A program made the position numbers and the translations under genes. 64,000 nt of DNA from Amycolatopsis bartoniae (GTDB taxonomy: Bacteria > Actinomycetota > Actinomycetes > Mycobacteriales > Pseudonocardiaceae). The notes beneath the pieces are model-generated. The model did no database searches and was not told the DNA's origin. It saw nothing but the letters and a program-made list of their open reading frames with translations. The stretch covers positions 2,356,001 through 2,420,000 of the forward strand of contig NZ_JACHWH010000001.1 of NCBI RefSeq assembly GCF_014191255.1, read 5' to 3'. Positions 24,511 through 36,975 of the stretch are shown here, one piece after another (position 1 is the stretch's first letter; every line of letters starts with the position of its first letter).

Positions 24511-25695
24511 ATGAGGTACGTGCAGTCGTACCGCCGTGTTCTCGGCCTTCCCCGTGTTCCGGCGACCCTGCTGCTGATGCTGCTCACCCGGCTGCCCATG
24601 ACCGCCATGGGGATCACGCTCACGCTCCACGTCGTCACCGACCTCGGACGCGGGTACGGGGCCGCCGGGCTGGTCGGCACCGCCACCACCCTCGGGAGCG
24701 CGCTCGGTGCGCCGCTCGTCGGGCGGATGATCGACCGGCACGGGTTGCGGCCCGTCGTGGCGGTCTGCGGGGTGGCCTCGACGGCGTACTGGACCAGCGC
24801 GCCGCACCTGCCGTATCCGGCGCTCGTCGCGGTCGCGCTGCCCGCCGGGATGCTCGTGGTGCCCGCCAGCTCGATCTCGCGCCAGGTGCTGACCGCGCTC
24901 GTGCCGCCCGCCCTGCGCAGGTCGGCCTACTCGCTGGACTCGATCTCGCTCGAAGCGTCGTTCATGGTCGGCCCGGCGGCCGGGATCGCCGTGGCGACAC
25001 AGCTTTCCGCGTCGGCGGCGCTGACCGGCATCGGCCTGTGCTTCGCGTTGACCACCGTCGTCCTGTGGTGGACGAACCCGCCGATCCGGCACGAGGACGA
25101 GGTGGTCACGGGCAGCAGGCCGCCGCTGCGGACCTGGCTCGGCCGCGGGCTCTCCTCGACCCTGTTGATCGGCACCGGCGCGCTGTTCTGCCTGGTCGGC
25201 ACCGAACTGGCGACGCTCGCCGCACTGCGTGAGTCCGGCGAGATCGGCTGGACCGGGCTGGTGATCGTGGTGATGTGCCTGGCCTCGGTGGTGGGCGGCA
25301 TAGTGCACGGCGCGGTCCGGCGGTCACTTCCCCAGCCGGTGCTGATGGTGCTGCTGTGTGTGCTCGTGGTGCCGGCCGGGTTGTTCGGACAACCGTGGTG
25401 GCTGCTGGCGCTCGCGCTGGTGCCGACCAACCTCGCGTGCGCGCCAACGCTCACCGCGACGGCCGAGGAGGCCACGGCGCTCGCGCCGGCGCGAGTGCGC
25501 GGCGAGGCCATGGGGCTGCTCGATTCGGCGACCCGGCTCGGCATGGCCGTCGGCAGTCCCGTCGTCGGTTTCGCGATCGACCACTCGTCGGCGACGCTGG
25601 GTTTCGTGGCGGCCGGGCTCGGCGGGCTCGTGTTCGCCGCCGCCGGACTCGCGCTGCGGGTGGGGGTCAGCTGGGCACGCCCCGTGAACGCCTGA
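24511..25695 (+). CDS. Major facilitator superfamily transporter
   Basis: 394 aa from ATG 24511; a TTG six codons upstream is less likely. About 12 hydrophobic helices and a motif A-like loop GRMIDRHGLRPVV. It shares family architecture with the MFS at 4621 (both begin with a short soluble lead, then RLP and a similar helix-5 region LEASFMVGP). Substrate unknown; drug-efflux-like members are common. Its stop lies 7 bp before the convergent lipoprotein gene. Confidence 0.85.
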   Translation: MRYVQSYRRVLGLPRVPATLLLMLLTRLPMTAMGITLTLHVVTDLGRGYGAAGLVGTATTLGSALGAPLVGRMIDRHGLRPVVAVCGVASTAYWTSAPHLPYPALVAVALPAGMLVVPASSISRQVLTALVPPALRRSAYSLDSISLEASFMVGPAAGIAVATQLSASAALTGIGLCFALTTVVLWWTNPPIRHEDEVVTGSRPPLRTWLGRGLSSTLLIGTGALFCLVGTELATLAALRESGEIGWTGLVIVVMCLASVVGGIVHGAVRRSLPQPVLMVLLCVLVVPAGLFGQPWWLLALALVPTNLACAPTLTATAEEATALAPARVRGEAMGLLDSATRLGMAVGSPVVGFAIDHSSATLGFVAAGLGGLVFAAAGLALRVGVSWARPVNA

Positions 25696-25702
25696 ACCCC
25701 GG

Positions 25703-26047
25703 CTACAGGCAGGCCGCCCGTAGTGCGGAGAGGTTGTTCGCGTTCCGCTGCACCCAGTCGTTCAGGTCGCCGAGGTGCTGGGCCTTCCGCTGCTCCAACG
25801 CGACGTACGAGTCGGCGATCGTGAACAGGTTCTGCTTCAGGTCCTGGTCGGCCACCTGCCCCGCCAGCTCCCGCAGCCGGTCGGCCTTCTGCTGAGCCTG
25901 CGCGGCCAGCTGCTCCGGGTCGAGGTTCGGGTTCAGGTTGCTCAGGCCGAGCGCCTCGGCGCACACGCTCGCCTTGTCCGTCGTGGCGCTGACCTGGTCG
26001 CAGGCCACGAGCAACAGGCCGAGCACGGCCAGCCCCAGTATCCGCAT
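25703..26047 (-). CDS. Small lipoprotein
   Basis: 114 aa. The signal peptide ends in a lipobox LLLVAC (Cys at residue 16), so it should be lipid-anchored outside the cytoplasmic membrane. The mature part is helical and charged (EQLAAQAQQKADRLRELAGQVADQD), possibly a coiled coil, with Cys residues near 29 and 113 that could form a disulfide. No named family. It is nine bases downstream of the methyltransferase gene on the same strand. Confidence 0.82.
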   Translation of the reverse strand: MRILGLAVLGLLLVACDQVSATTDKASVCAEALGLSNLNPNLDPEQLAAQAQQKADRLRELAGQVADQDLKQNLFTIADSYVALEQRKAQHLGDLNDWVQRNANNLSALRAACL

Positions 26048-26056
26048 ACGCTCCAG

Positions 26057-26914
26057 TCAACCAAAACGTCCGGTCAGGTAGCGGTCGTTCGCACCGAACA
26101 TCGACGCTCCGTCGTCCAGCGGCGTCCTGCCGTACCGCTCGGCGAGGTCCGCGCCGGACACCGCGCTGACCGTCCAGCCCGCCGCGGACAGCTGCTCGCC
26201 CGGGTCGCCGTGCGGGTCCTCGGGCAGCAGAGCGGCGTAGTCGAACCCGAACTCGCGCAACAGGTTCCGCACCGCCGGGTCCTCCAGCGCCGCCTTCGGG
26301 TCGTGCACGTACTCGATCGCCACCGTGCTCCCCGGCGCCGACAGCGTGTGCAGCGTGTCGAGCAACTGTGCGGACGCGTCCCGCGACAGGTACGGCAGCA
26401 GCCCTTCGACCAGCCACGCCGTGGGTTGCTCCGGGTCGAAGCCCGCGTCGCCCAGCGCACCCGCCCAGTCGTTCCGCAGGTCCACCGCGACGGTCCGGCG
26501 CTCGCACCGCGGTTGTGCGTCCAGGACGCTGTCCTTGAACTCCAGCACGCGCGGCTGGTCGACCTCGTACAGCGTCGTCTCCGGTGGCAGGTCGAGCCGG
26601 AACGCCCGCGCGTCCAGCCCCGCCGCGAGCACGACGACCTGCCGCACCCCGGCCGTCATCGCCTCCAGCAGGTACTCGTCGAAGAACCGTGACCGCAGCC
26701 CGACGAACAGGGACATCCGCTCCCACAGGTCGTCGTCGCGCGGCAGGTCGCCCGCCCGCCTCGGCAGCGGGATCGGCGAGTCGGCCGCCTCGACGAACGC
26801 GACCGCGTACGGATCGGACACCAACGGCTCGTCCCGGCTGCTCTCCACCGCTCTCGCGGCGGCCACGGCCAGCGCCGTGATGCCGATGCCCGACACGATG
26901 TCCCAGTCCTGCAT
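26057..26914 (-). CDS. SAM-dependent methyltransferase, LCM/TIGR00027 family
   Basis: 285 aa. Family signature blocks are DPYAVAFVEAA, GLRSRFFDEYLLEA, VVVLAAGLDARAFRL (SAM loop), YEVDQPRVLEFK and WLVEGLLPYLS. This is the leucine-carboxyl-methyltransferase-like group greatly expanded in actinobacteria; substrates are mostly unknown, with some O-methylating acids. Cytosolic. It precedes the small lipoprotein on the same strand and follows the SdrD-type gene by 31 bp, but separate transcription is possible. Confidence 0.9.
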   Translation of the reverse strand: MQDWDIVSGIGITALAVAAARAVESSRDEPLVSDPYAVAFVEAADSPIPLPRRAGDLPRDDDLWERMSLFVGLRSRFFDEYLLEAMTAGVRQVVVLAAGLDARAFRLDLPPETTLYEVDQPRVLEFKDSVLDAQPRCERRTVAVDLRNDWAGALGDAGFDPEQPTAWLVEGLLPYLSRDASAQLLDTLHTLSAPGSTVAIEYVHDPKAALEDPAVRNLLREFGFDYAALLPEDPHGDPGEQLSAAGWTVSAVSGADLAERYGRTPLDDGASMFGANDRYLTGRFG

Positions 26915-26945
26915 CCCCAGACCTTTCCACGACGCCGTTCGACCG

Positions 26946-29288
26946 CTACTGGTCGACTACCCTCCACCATCGCACCGTGAACGCGACGCCCGCCACGATG
27001 ATCACGCCGGTGAACAGGATCCAGCCGATCGGAAAGCCGCCACCGCCGGTGGTGCTGGACTCCTCCGCCGCGGGGGCGACCACCGGGGCGGAAACCAGTC
27101 CGACCCGGACGGACAGGTCCTCGCGCGGCTTCGGCCCGACCGCGATCGGTGGCAGGCACCCGTCGGCGGCACCGGGCACGCGGAACGCCGCGAACTCCGG
27201 CGGCAGCGTCGCGAGGTCGAAGCAGATCCGGAACGAGCCGTCAGGCAGGTCGTCGAGGAGGTAGCGGCCGTCGGCGCCGGTGCGGGTGGTGGCAACGGGA
27301 CGGCCGGCGTCGTCCTTCATCGTCACCGTCACCCCGGCCGCGCCGGGCTCACCCGGGTCCGGGGTGCCGTTCACGTTGCGGTCGAACCACACCAGGTCCC
27401 CGACGCGGTTGCGGGCCGCCACCACTCCGGCGTCCACAGTGGACTCCTCGCGGTGCCCGACGCCGACGGTCACCGGATTCGTGCACGAGGTGGCCAGGTC
27501 GACGTCGGAGTCCTTGCCCGGGTCGCCGACGTTCGGTTTGGACCACTGGGCGCCGGCGTACGAGGCGGGAAAAGCCTTGGGGTCGAAGCAAACCCGGTAG
27601 GCGCCGTCCTGCATGCCGGTGAACGAGTACGCACCGTCCGCGCCGGTCGTCGTGGTGCCGACGTCGCCGCCGCCGTCCTGAACCAGCTTCACCGGCACGC
27701 CAGGGATGCCGGGCTCCACCTGGTCCTGCAACCCGTTGCGGTTGCTGTCGAACCACACGCGGTCGCCGATGCTGTTCATCGGCGCGCTGAGCCCGGTGCC
27801 GAGCGACGTGTCCTCGCGCTTGCCCAGGCCGATGGTCACCGTGCGGGTGCAGCCGGTCGCGGGGTTCGCCGCGGACGCGCCGCCGTACTTCGCCGGGGTG
27901 TAGTCGGCGATGGCGGGCGGGAGGTTGCCGAGGTCGAAGCAGACCTGGTACGCGCCGTCGGCGATGCCGTCGAAGGCGTAGGAGCCGTCCGGGCCCGTTG
28001 TGGTCAGGGCGATCTGGCTGCCGTCGTCGCCCCGCAGCTTCACCGGCACCCCGGCGAGCCCGGGCTCGTCCGGGTCCGGCACGCCGTCCCGGTTGAGGTC
28101 GGACCAGACGTGCGCGGTGATGCGGTTGTCGGGCGGAGCCAGCCCCACGTCGAGCGTCGGGTCCTCGGTGTGTCCGGCGTTGAGGTCGACCGGTGCGGTG
28201 CAGCCGTTCGCCGGATCAGCGGCGGAGTCCTGCCCGGCCGTGCCCGCGCGGACGCGCGTGAGCTGGTAGTCGGCGTACTGCGGCGGGAGTTTCGTGACGT
28301 CGAAGCACACCTTGTACGTGCCGTCCGGCAGGTGCGAAAAGCTGTACTGCCCGTGCGGCCCGGTGGTGGTCGCGACGACCACGGCGCCGTCGGAGTCCTG
28401 CAGCGTCACCGGTACACCGGCGACTCCCGGCTCGCCTGGATCCTGCAACCCGTTGCGGTTCTCGTCGGCCCACACGAGGTCGCCCACTTCGTCGAGCCCG
28501 CCGACGAGACCGGCATCCACGCCGTCGTCGACGGAACCGGGCGGCCCGACGGTCACGCGCGCGGTGCCGGTCCCCGGGTCCACATCGGAGTCGATGTCCG
28601 GCGTGAGGCTCGCGAGCGGCGTCGTCCACTTGAGACTCGCGACGGACGGTGAGCCCGGCAGGCCGGAGGTGTCCACGCCGTCGTAGTCGAACCGGAGCGT
28701 GTAACAGGTGTTCGGCTGCACGCCGTCGGCCGGGCCGAACAGGTAGCGCCCGTTCACGTCGGTGGTCTTCTCGGCGAGCGGTTTGTCGCCGCCGTCGCAC
28801 GGCAGCAGCTCCACGCGGACGCCCGGCAGCGGCGGCTCGTCCCCGTCCTGCACGCCGTCGCCGTCGGTGTCGAACCACACGCGGTCGCCGAGCTGCACGT
28901 CGCCGGTGCCGCCGCCGACCGCCATCGTGAGCTGCGCGGCCCTGCCGCCGGACACGTCGACGAACTCGGTCAGCCCGGCGAACCCCGGCGCCTGCGCGGC
29001 CGGTTTCAGGCCGGCCATCGTGGGCGGGATCGACGCGTCCACCCGGTACTTCCCGCCCGACAACGCACCCGTCGGGATCGTCACGGTGCCGTCGGGCCCC
29101 GTCGTCCCGCTCGCGCTCGCACCCGACGGATCGGTGGCGATCACGAGGACACCGCCGACTCCGGCACCGTTCTGGTCCGTCCGCACCACCCGGACGGTGA
29201 GGGGCCCGTCGGTGCTGTCGGCGCTCGCCAGCGTGGGCGCGACACTCACCACGAGCAGCGCCACCGCGGCGACGATCACGTGCCTCAC
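26946..29288 (-). CDS. Secreted surface protein with five SdrD-B repeats and C-terminal membrane anchor
   Basis: 780 aa from a GTG at 29288 with GGGGAG just upstream. A signal peptide ends near LASADS. An N-terminal Ig-like region (CNA-B character) is followed by five SdrD-B domains that start near residues 134, 269, 391, 508 and 630, with a period of ~120. Each begins G/H-x-VW-x-D-x(3)-G-x(2)-D, the calcium-binding motif, followed by EPG..GV.V. Each repeat also has a Cys pair (for example KVCFD and NGCTAPV). The C-terminus carries a helix (GWILFTGVIIVAGVAFTV) and a short basic tail; there is no LPxTG, so it is anchored directly in the membrane rather than by sortase. Likely a stalk or adhesin. 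Confidence 0.88.
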   Translation of the reverse strand: MRHVIVAAVALLVVSVAPTLASADSTDGPLTVRVVRTDQNGAGVGGVLVIATDPSGASASGTTGPDGTVTIPTGALSGGKYRVDASIPPTMAGLKPAAQAPGFAGLTEFVDVSGGRAAQLTMAVGGGTGDVQLGDRVWFDTDGDGVQDGDEPPLPGVRVELLPCDGGDKPLAEKTTDVNGRYLFGPADGVQPNTCYTLRFDYDGVDTSGLPGSPSVASLKWTTPLASLTPDIDSDVDPGTGTARVTVGPPGSVDDGVDAGLVGGLDEVGDLVWADENRNGLQDPGEPGVAGVPVTLQDSDGAVVVATTTGPHGQYSFSHLPDGTYKVCFDVTKLPPQYADYQLTRVRAGTAGQDSAADPANGCTAPVDLNAGHTEDPTLDVGLAPPDNRITAHVWSDLNRDGVPDPDEPGLAGVPVKLRGDDGSQIALTTTGPDGSYAFDGIADGAYQVCFDLGNLPPAIADYTPAKYGGASAANPATGCTRTVTIGLGKREDTSLGTGLSAPMNSIGDRVWFDSNRNGLQDQVEPGIPGVPVKLVQDGGGDVGTTTTGADGAYSFTGMQDGAYRVCFDPKAFPASYAGAQWSKPNVGDPGKDSDVDLATSCTNPVTVGVGHREESTVDAGVVAARNRVGDLVWFDRNVNGTPDPGEPGAAGVTVTMKDDAGRPVATTRTGADGRYLLDDLPDGSFRICFDLATLPPEFAAFRVPGAADGCLPPIAVGPKPREDLSVRVGLVSAPVVAPAAEESSTTGGGGFPIGWILFTGVIIVAGVAFTVRWWRVVDQ

Positions 29289-29399
29289 GTGCAGCTCCCC
29301 TTGATCGACTGCGCACACCCTAGAAGCGGGCGCAGTCGATCATGGGGAGCTTGCGGGCTCCCGAAAGTGTGAAAACGTCGTACAGCCGGTAACTCTGGG

Positions 29400-31699
<2,300 letters not shown>

Positions 31700-31982
31700 A
31701 GCTATCGGACCTCCTAGGTGCGCTTTTCGATGCAGCCTACCGGGGCGGACGGCCACGGCCACCCGCTTGTGTGGCCGCGACCACTGACTTCACGCTGCGT
31801 GACCGGAGGCCGGTCGCGTTTAGCGCAGGTCGAGCCCGGGAACGGCGATACCCGCTTCGGTCCGGGGCGAATTCTGTGGTCCTGAGCACTTCGTCCCGGT
31901 GAACCCGGGGAACGCGACAGCCGTGTCCGCCCGGTGCGCGCTCGTACTGTGGAGGGCGGGGGGAGGAAGCGCGGGAGGGGCC

Positions 31983-32186
31983 ATGGACGTCGCGACCCGC
32001 CGGGTGTTCCGGCGCGTGGTGTGCCCCCGCTGCGGGCGGCGCCGCACGGAGATGCGGGTGTTCGGCACCGACCGGTGCGACGAGCGCGGCCTGCCGAAGC
32101 CCCGCCGCCAGGTGCGGGAGGAACTGCGCAGGCAGGCGCGGGCGTGGCACCCGGACGGGGAGTGCGACCGCTGCGCCCGCCGGTGA
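31983..32186 (+). CDS. Small zinc-ribbon-like protein
   Basis: 67 aa from ATG 31983, with GGGAGGGG close before it. Two CxxC knuckles, CPRCGRR near the N-terminus and CDRC near the C-terminus, could bind one zinc. The rest is very Arg-rich (RRQVREELRRQARAW), compatible with nucleic-acid binding. It is not a known family to me. It precedes the nitroreductase gene by 22 bp. Because it is short and Arg-rich in a GC-rich genome, chance cannot be ruled out. Confidence 0.5.
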   Translation: MDVATRRVFRRVVCPRCGRRRTEMRVFGTDRCDERGLPKPRRQVREELRRQARAWHPDGECDRCARR

Positions 32187-32208
32187 TCCTGTGCGAGCAT
32201 CGGGGCCG

Positions 32209-32799
32209 ATGCGGAAACCAGCTGAGAGCAGCGCGCCACTCGCGGACCTGATCGCCGACCGGTGGAGTCCGCGCGCGCTCGACGAAACCGGCGAAGTCAC
32301 CTGGGACCAGCTGCGTGCGTTGCTGGAGGCCGCGCGTTGGGCGCCGTCGTTCGGCAACACCCAGCCCGCGCGGTTCCTCGTCGGCCGCCGCGGCGACGAC
32401 ACCTTCCGGCGCATCCTCGCCACGCTCACCCCGCGCAACCAGTCGTGGGCGCGGCGGGCCGGCGCGCTGCTGGTCGCGGTGATGGTGACGCACAACGAGA
32501 AGGGCGAGGTCCCGTACGCCGAGTACGGGCTCGGCCTTGCCGGGCAGAACCTGGTGCTGCAGGCCGTCGCCGAGGGGCTCGTGGCGCACCAGATGGCGGG
32601 CTTCGACCCGGACGCCGTGCGCCGGGAGTTCGCCCTGCCGGAGGAGGCGGTGCCCCGCGTCGCGATCGCCGTGGGCGTCCAGGCATCGCCTGAGGTGCTC
32701 GGCGAGGAACGCGACGTCGAACGCGAACGCGCGGCCCGCAAGCGGCTGCCGCTGGAGGAGTTCGCTTACACCGACGCCTGGGGCGAAGCGGCTTTTTGA
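32209..32799 (+). CDS. Nitroreductase-family oxidoreductase
   Basis: 196 aa from ATG 32209. The FMN-binding features are RWSPRALDE near the N-terminus, ARWAPSFGNTQPARFL, and AEYGLGLAGQNLVLQAVAEGL. These are typical of the nitroreductase fold with NAD(P)H as donor. Substrates may be quinones, nitro compounds or ene groups. The 3' end overlaps the convergent flavodoxin-like gene by 34 bp, so the two transcripts interfere if expressed together. Confidence 0.9.
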   Translation: MRKPAESSAPLADLIADRWSPRALDETGEVTWDQLRALLEAARWAPSFGNTQPARFLVGRRGDDTFRRILATLTPRNQSWARRAGALLVAVMVTHNEKGEVPYAEYGLGLAGQNLVLQAVAEGLVAHQMAGFDPDAVRREFALPEEAVPRVAIAVGVQASPEVLGEERDVERERAARKRLPLEEFAYTDAWGEAAF

Positions 32800-33278
32800 A
32801 CGGTGCCCTCCCTGAGGTGAAGGCTGACGTCGGCGCCGAAAACGTCGGCGAAGATCCGCCGCAGGTAGGGCACCGCGTGGTTCCACCCGGCGCGCGGGCC
32901 GTCCGGCTCGTAGGTCCACCCGCTGACCACGGCGAGCGCCACCGGCTTCCCGGCGAGCGCGGTCCCGAGCCCGCCGCGCGGGTTCAGCCGCGGGTCGGCG
33001 ATCAGGAGACCGAGCCACGCCTTCAGCGCGACCGGGATGCCGAAGTCGTACACCGGCGCGCCCACGACGATCGCATCGGCAGCGAAGACCTCGTCGGCGA
33101 GAGTGGTGACGAGGGTCGCCGCGCCGCCGAGCACCACGTCCTGCCAGGCGTCCGCGAGCCCGCGCATGGCGGCGAGGTCGCGGTGCACCACCTCCTGCCC
33201 CGACGTGAGCTCGGCGGTCAGCGCGCGGCTGACCGACCCCTCGTGGCGAATGCTCGCGTCCACACGCAACACAGTCAT
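32766..33278 (-). CDS. FMN-dependent NADH-azoreductase / NAD(P)H quinone reductase-like
   Basis: 170 aa. The start MTVLRVDASIRHEGSVSRAL and the middle VVGAPVYDFGIPVALKAWL with PVALAVVSG match the flavodoxin_2 (AzoR) family, which binds FMN and reduces quinones or azo bonds with two electrons from NADH. The start at 33278 has GAAGGG upstream. It is divergent from the SigJ-like sigma factor with 67 bp between, which places it as a probable target or partner of that factor. Confidence 0.85.
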   Translation of the reverse strand: MTVLRVDASIRHEGSVSRALTAELTSGQEVVHRDLAAMRGLADAWQDVVLGGAATLVTTLADEVFAADAIVVGAPVYDFGIPVALKAWLGLLIADPRLNPRGGLGTALAGKPVALAVVSGWTYEPDGPRAGWNHAVPYLRRIFADVFGADVSLHLREGTVQKAASPQASV

Positions 33279-33282
33279 CTGG

Positions 33283-33309
33283 TGTCCCTTCGATGGGGTC
33301 TGTTCCGTC
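33283..33309 (+). promoter_or_regulatory. Candidate ECF41-type promoter for the sigma factor gene
   Basis: TGTCCCT (33283-33289), 16 bp, CGTC (33306-33309). The ECF41 consensus is TGTCACA-N16-CGTC, so the spacer and -10 match exactly and 5 of 7 of the -35 match. The distance to the ATG at 33346 is 36 bases, which fits autoregulation. Confidence 0.5.
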
Positions 33310-33345
33310 ACCGTGCTGACGGCGCACGACGGGCGGAGGGGACAC

Positions 33346-34179
33346 ATGGCTGACGGGTTCGAGGCACACCGGGAGCGGCTGCGCGGAGTGGCGTACCGGA
33401 TGCTCGGCTCGGTCTTCGAGGCGGACGACGCCGTGCAGGAGACGTGGCTGCGGTACAGCCGCACCGATACCAGCGGTGTCGCGAACCTCGGCGGCTGGCT
33501 GACCACGGTGCTCTCCCGCGTGTGCCTGGACCTGCTGCGCTCGCGCGGCAGCCGTCGCGAGGAGCCGCTGACGGACGAGCCGGGGGAAAGTCCGGATCCG
33601 GCGAGCGAGGTGGAGCTGGCCGACGCGGTGGGCCGGGCACTGCTCGTGGTGCTGGAGACGCTCGCGCCCGCCGAGCGCGTCGCGTTCGTGCTGCACGACG
33701 CGCTGGCGGTGCCGTTCGCCGAGATCGCGCCGATCCTCGGCCGGACGCCGGAGGCCACCAAGAAGCTGGCCGGCCGTGCCCGGCACAAGGTGCGCGGCGA
33801 GAAGCTGCCATCGCCCACCGCCGGACATCGCGTGGTGATCGACCGCTTCCTCGGCGCCATCCGGAACGGTGACGTGCCGGGGCTGCTCGAAGTGCTGGCG
33901 CCGGACGTCGTGCGCCGCGCCGACCCGGCGCTCCTCGCCCCGGGTGCGCCGGTCGAGCTGCGGGGTGCGCGCGCCGTGGCGGAGGAGGCGAAGCTGCTGT
34001 CCCGCGAGCGCGCCCGCTACGCCGAACCCGCGCTGGTGAACGGGTCGCCGGGAGTGGTCGTGGCACCACGCGGACGACTGGAGATCGCGCTGCTGTGCAC
34101 GATCGAGGGCGGGAGGATCACCGCGTACGAGGTCGTCGCCGACCCGGCGCGGGTGGTCAGCGTGGCGCTGCTGCCCTAG
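33346..34179 (+). CDS. SigJ-like ECF sigma factor with SnoaL-type C-terminal domain
   Basis: 277 aa from ATG 33346, ribosome binding site GGAGGGG. Sigma-2 (RGVAYRMLGSVFEADDAVQETWLRY) and sigma-4 (LAPAERVAFVLHDALAVPFAEIAPILGRTPEATKKLAGRA) regions are followed by a ~110-residue NTF2/SnoaL-like domain (VVIDRFLGAIRNGDVPGLLEVLAPDV). This is the ECF41/SigJ layout, in which the C-terminal domain replaces an anti-sigma factor. The WLPEP-like linker motif and DGGGK motif of classical ECF41 are not seen (PALLAPG is at that place), so it is a divergent member. Next to a flavin reductase, as many ECF41 genes are next to oxidoreductases. Confidence 0.88.
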   Translation: MADGFEAHRERLRGVAYRMLGSVFEADDAVQETWLRYSRTDTSGVANLGGWLTTVLSRVCLDLLRSRGSRREEPLTDEPGESPDPASEVELADAVGRALLVVLETLAPAERVAFVLHDALAVPFAEIAPILGRTPEATKKLAGRARHKVRGEKLPSPTAGHRVVIDRFLGAIRNGDVPGLLEVLAPDVVRRADPALLAPGAPVELRGARAVAEEAKLLSRERARYAEPALVNGSPGVVVAPRGRLEIALLCTIEGGRITAYEVVADPARVVSVALLP

Positions 34180-34562
34180 CCGGTGGCGCCGAAGATGCGG
34201 CGGATCAGCTTGGCCACGATGCTGGAGACGATGAGCCAGAACAGGGCCGCGATGCCGTAGTTGACCAGGACCCGCAGCTTCTCGTCGTTCGGCTCGAACA
34301 GGTCCTTGAAGCCCAGCGACAGGCTGTCCGCCCACCCGCGGACCCACGACACGATGCCGTTGCCCGGGTTGGCCGAACCGACCGTGAAGATCACGTGCAG
34401 CACCAGGATCACGGCGAAGACCAGGCCCACCCAGCGCACGACGCCGGCCACGAGGCCGACGCCGGAGTCCTTGATGCGGCGCCAGTCCACGTCGGACCCA
34501 CGCCTCGTCCGCGACTCCTCGCCGGCGAGGTCTTTGTCACTTCTCTCGGCGTGTTCGGCCAT
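34176..34562 (-). CDS. Small membrane protein
   Basis: 128 aa. The soluble, charged N-terminus (~35 residues) is followed by a hydrophobic segment (GLVAGVVRWVGLVFAVILVLHVIF) and a second one near the C-terminus (VLVNYGIAALFWLIVSSIVAKL), joined by an extracytoplasmic loop. No named domain; it resembles small actinobacterial integral membrane proteins of unknown role. The 3' end overlaps the convergent sigma factor gene by 4 bp. Confidence 0.78.
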   Translation of the reverse strand: MAEHAERSDKDLAGEESRTRRGSDVDWRRIKDSGVGLVAGVVRWVGLVFAVILVLHVIFTVGSANPGNGIVSWVRGWADSLSLGFKDLFEPNDEKLRVLVNYGIAALFWLIVSSIVAKLIRRIFGATG

Positions 34563-34676
34563 GCCGGAAGTGTGTCACGTCGAAAGGCCGATGGCTACTC
34601 ACCGGTAATCCACCTGGCGGACGCCGAGCGGCCTCCCCTGTTTCCATCATCAACTTCGCCGGGTTAAGGTGGGTTC

Positions 34677-34702
34677 GTGGCGCGTGCTCTCCTGCTTCGC
34701 TG

Positions 34703-34718
<16 letters not shown>
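34677..34718 (+). CDS. Leucine leader peptide of leuA (13 aa)
   Basis: GTG start after AAGGTGG. It encodes V-A-R-A-L-L-L-R-C-R-D-G-A then TGA. Three consecutive leucine codons (CTC CTG CTT) are the sensing element: a ribosome stalled for charged tRNA-Leu would keep the downstream RNA from folding as it does when leucine is plentiful. Short leucine-rich leaders before leuA are known in actinobacteria. The last codons lie inside the first half of the hairpin at 34703-34740. Confidence 0.75.
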
Positions 34719-36572
<1,854 letters not shown>

Positions 36573-36580
36573 TCTCGCGG

Positions 36581-36613
36581 ACCGGCCTTCCTCACCTGAG
36601 GGAGGCCGGTTTT
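36581..36613 (+). terminator. Intrinsic terminator of leuA
   Basis: ACCGGCCTTCCTC (36581-36593) pairs with GAGGGAGGCCGGT (36598-36610) with one G-T pair and a four-base loop, then TTTT. It lies 9 bp after the leuA stop and separates leuA from the convergent toxin-like gene. Confidence 0.88.
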
Positions 36614-36615
36614 CG

Positions 36616-36975
36616 TTATTCGGTGAACTTCGGGTGGCCGACCCCGGCGTACTTGATCCAGACAGTGCGCCGTTTCACGTCGAGCAGGTAGATCACGCGA
36701 CCCCCGCCGGTGACCTCGATCTGCCACTGCGGGAGCTCCTCACCCTTGTGCATCCCAGTGCACAGCGGGCCCTTCAGCTGCTGGTGTCGGCTGTGCGGCC
36801 GGCCCGGGCCCGGGCCTGGGGCGCTCCGCATGATCTCCCATGCCCAGCGGGCGTTGTTCGGCGCGGCGTTGACCAACTCCTTCCAACCTTGGACGGCTTC
36901 CGAGGCGTCGAAGCGGATCTCCCACTCCTCGCCGACCCTCGGCTGCGGCACCTCGTCACCACGCTTCGGACTCAC
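36616..36975 (-). CDS. RelE/HigB-like putative toxin
   Basis: 119 aa. The C-terminal half (QWQIEVTGGGRVIYLLDVKRR and TVWIKYAGVGHPKFTE) has the strand-turn-strand look of ParE/RelE-fold toxins, and WKELVNAAPNNARWAWEIMRSAP is the helical hairpin expected before it. The GTG start overlaps the stop of the upstream 154-aa gene (GTGA), the usual antitoxin-first arrangement. Family RelE/HigB toxins cleave mRNA at the ribosome, whereas ParE inhibits gyrase. Which of these applies here is unclear, and similarity is judged by eye. Confidence 0.65.
   Translation of the reverse strand: MSPKRGDEVPQPRVGEEWEIRFDASEAVQGWKELVNAAPNNARWAWEIMRSAPGPGPGRPHSRHQQLKGPLCTGMHKGEELPQWQIEVTGGGRVIYLLDVKRRTVWIKYAGVGHPKFTE

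Noticed and set aside
26325-28652. Plus-strand frame of 775 codons opposite the SdrD-B gene
   Set aside because: Antisense to the repeat gene; periodic composition reflects the repeats on the other strand.
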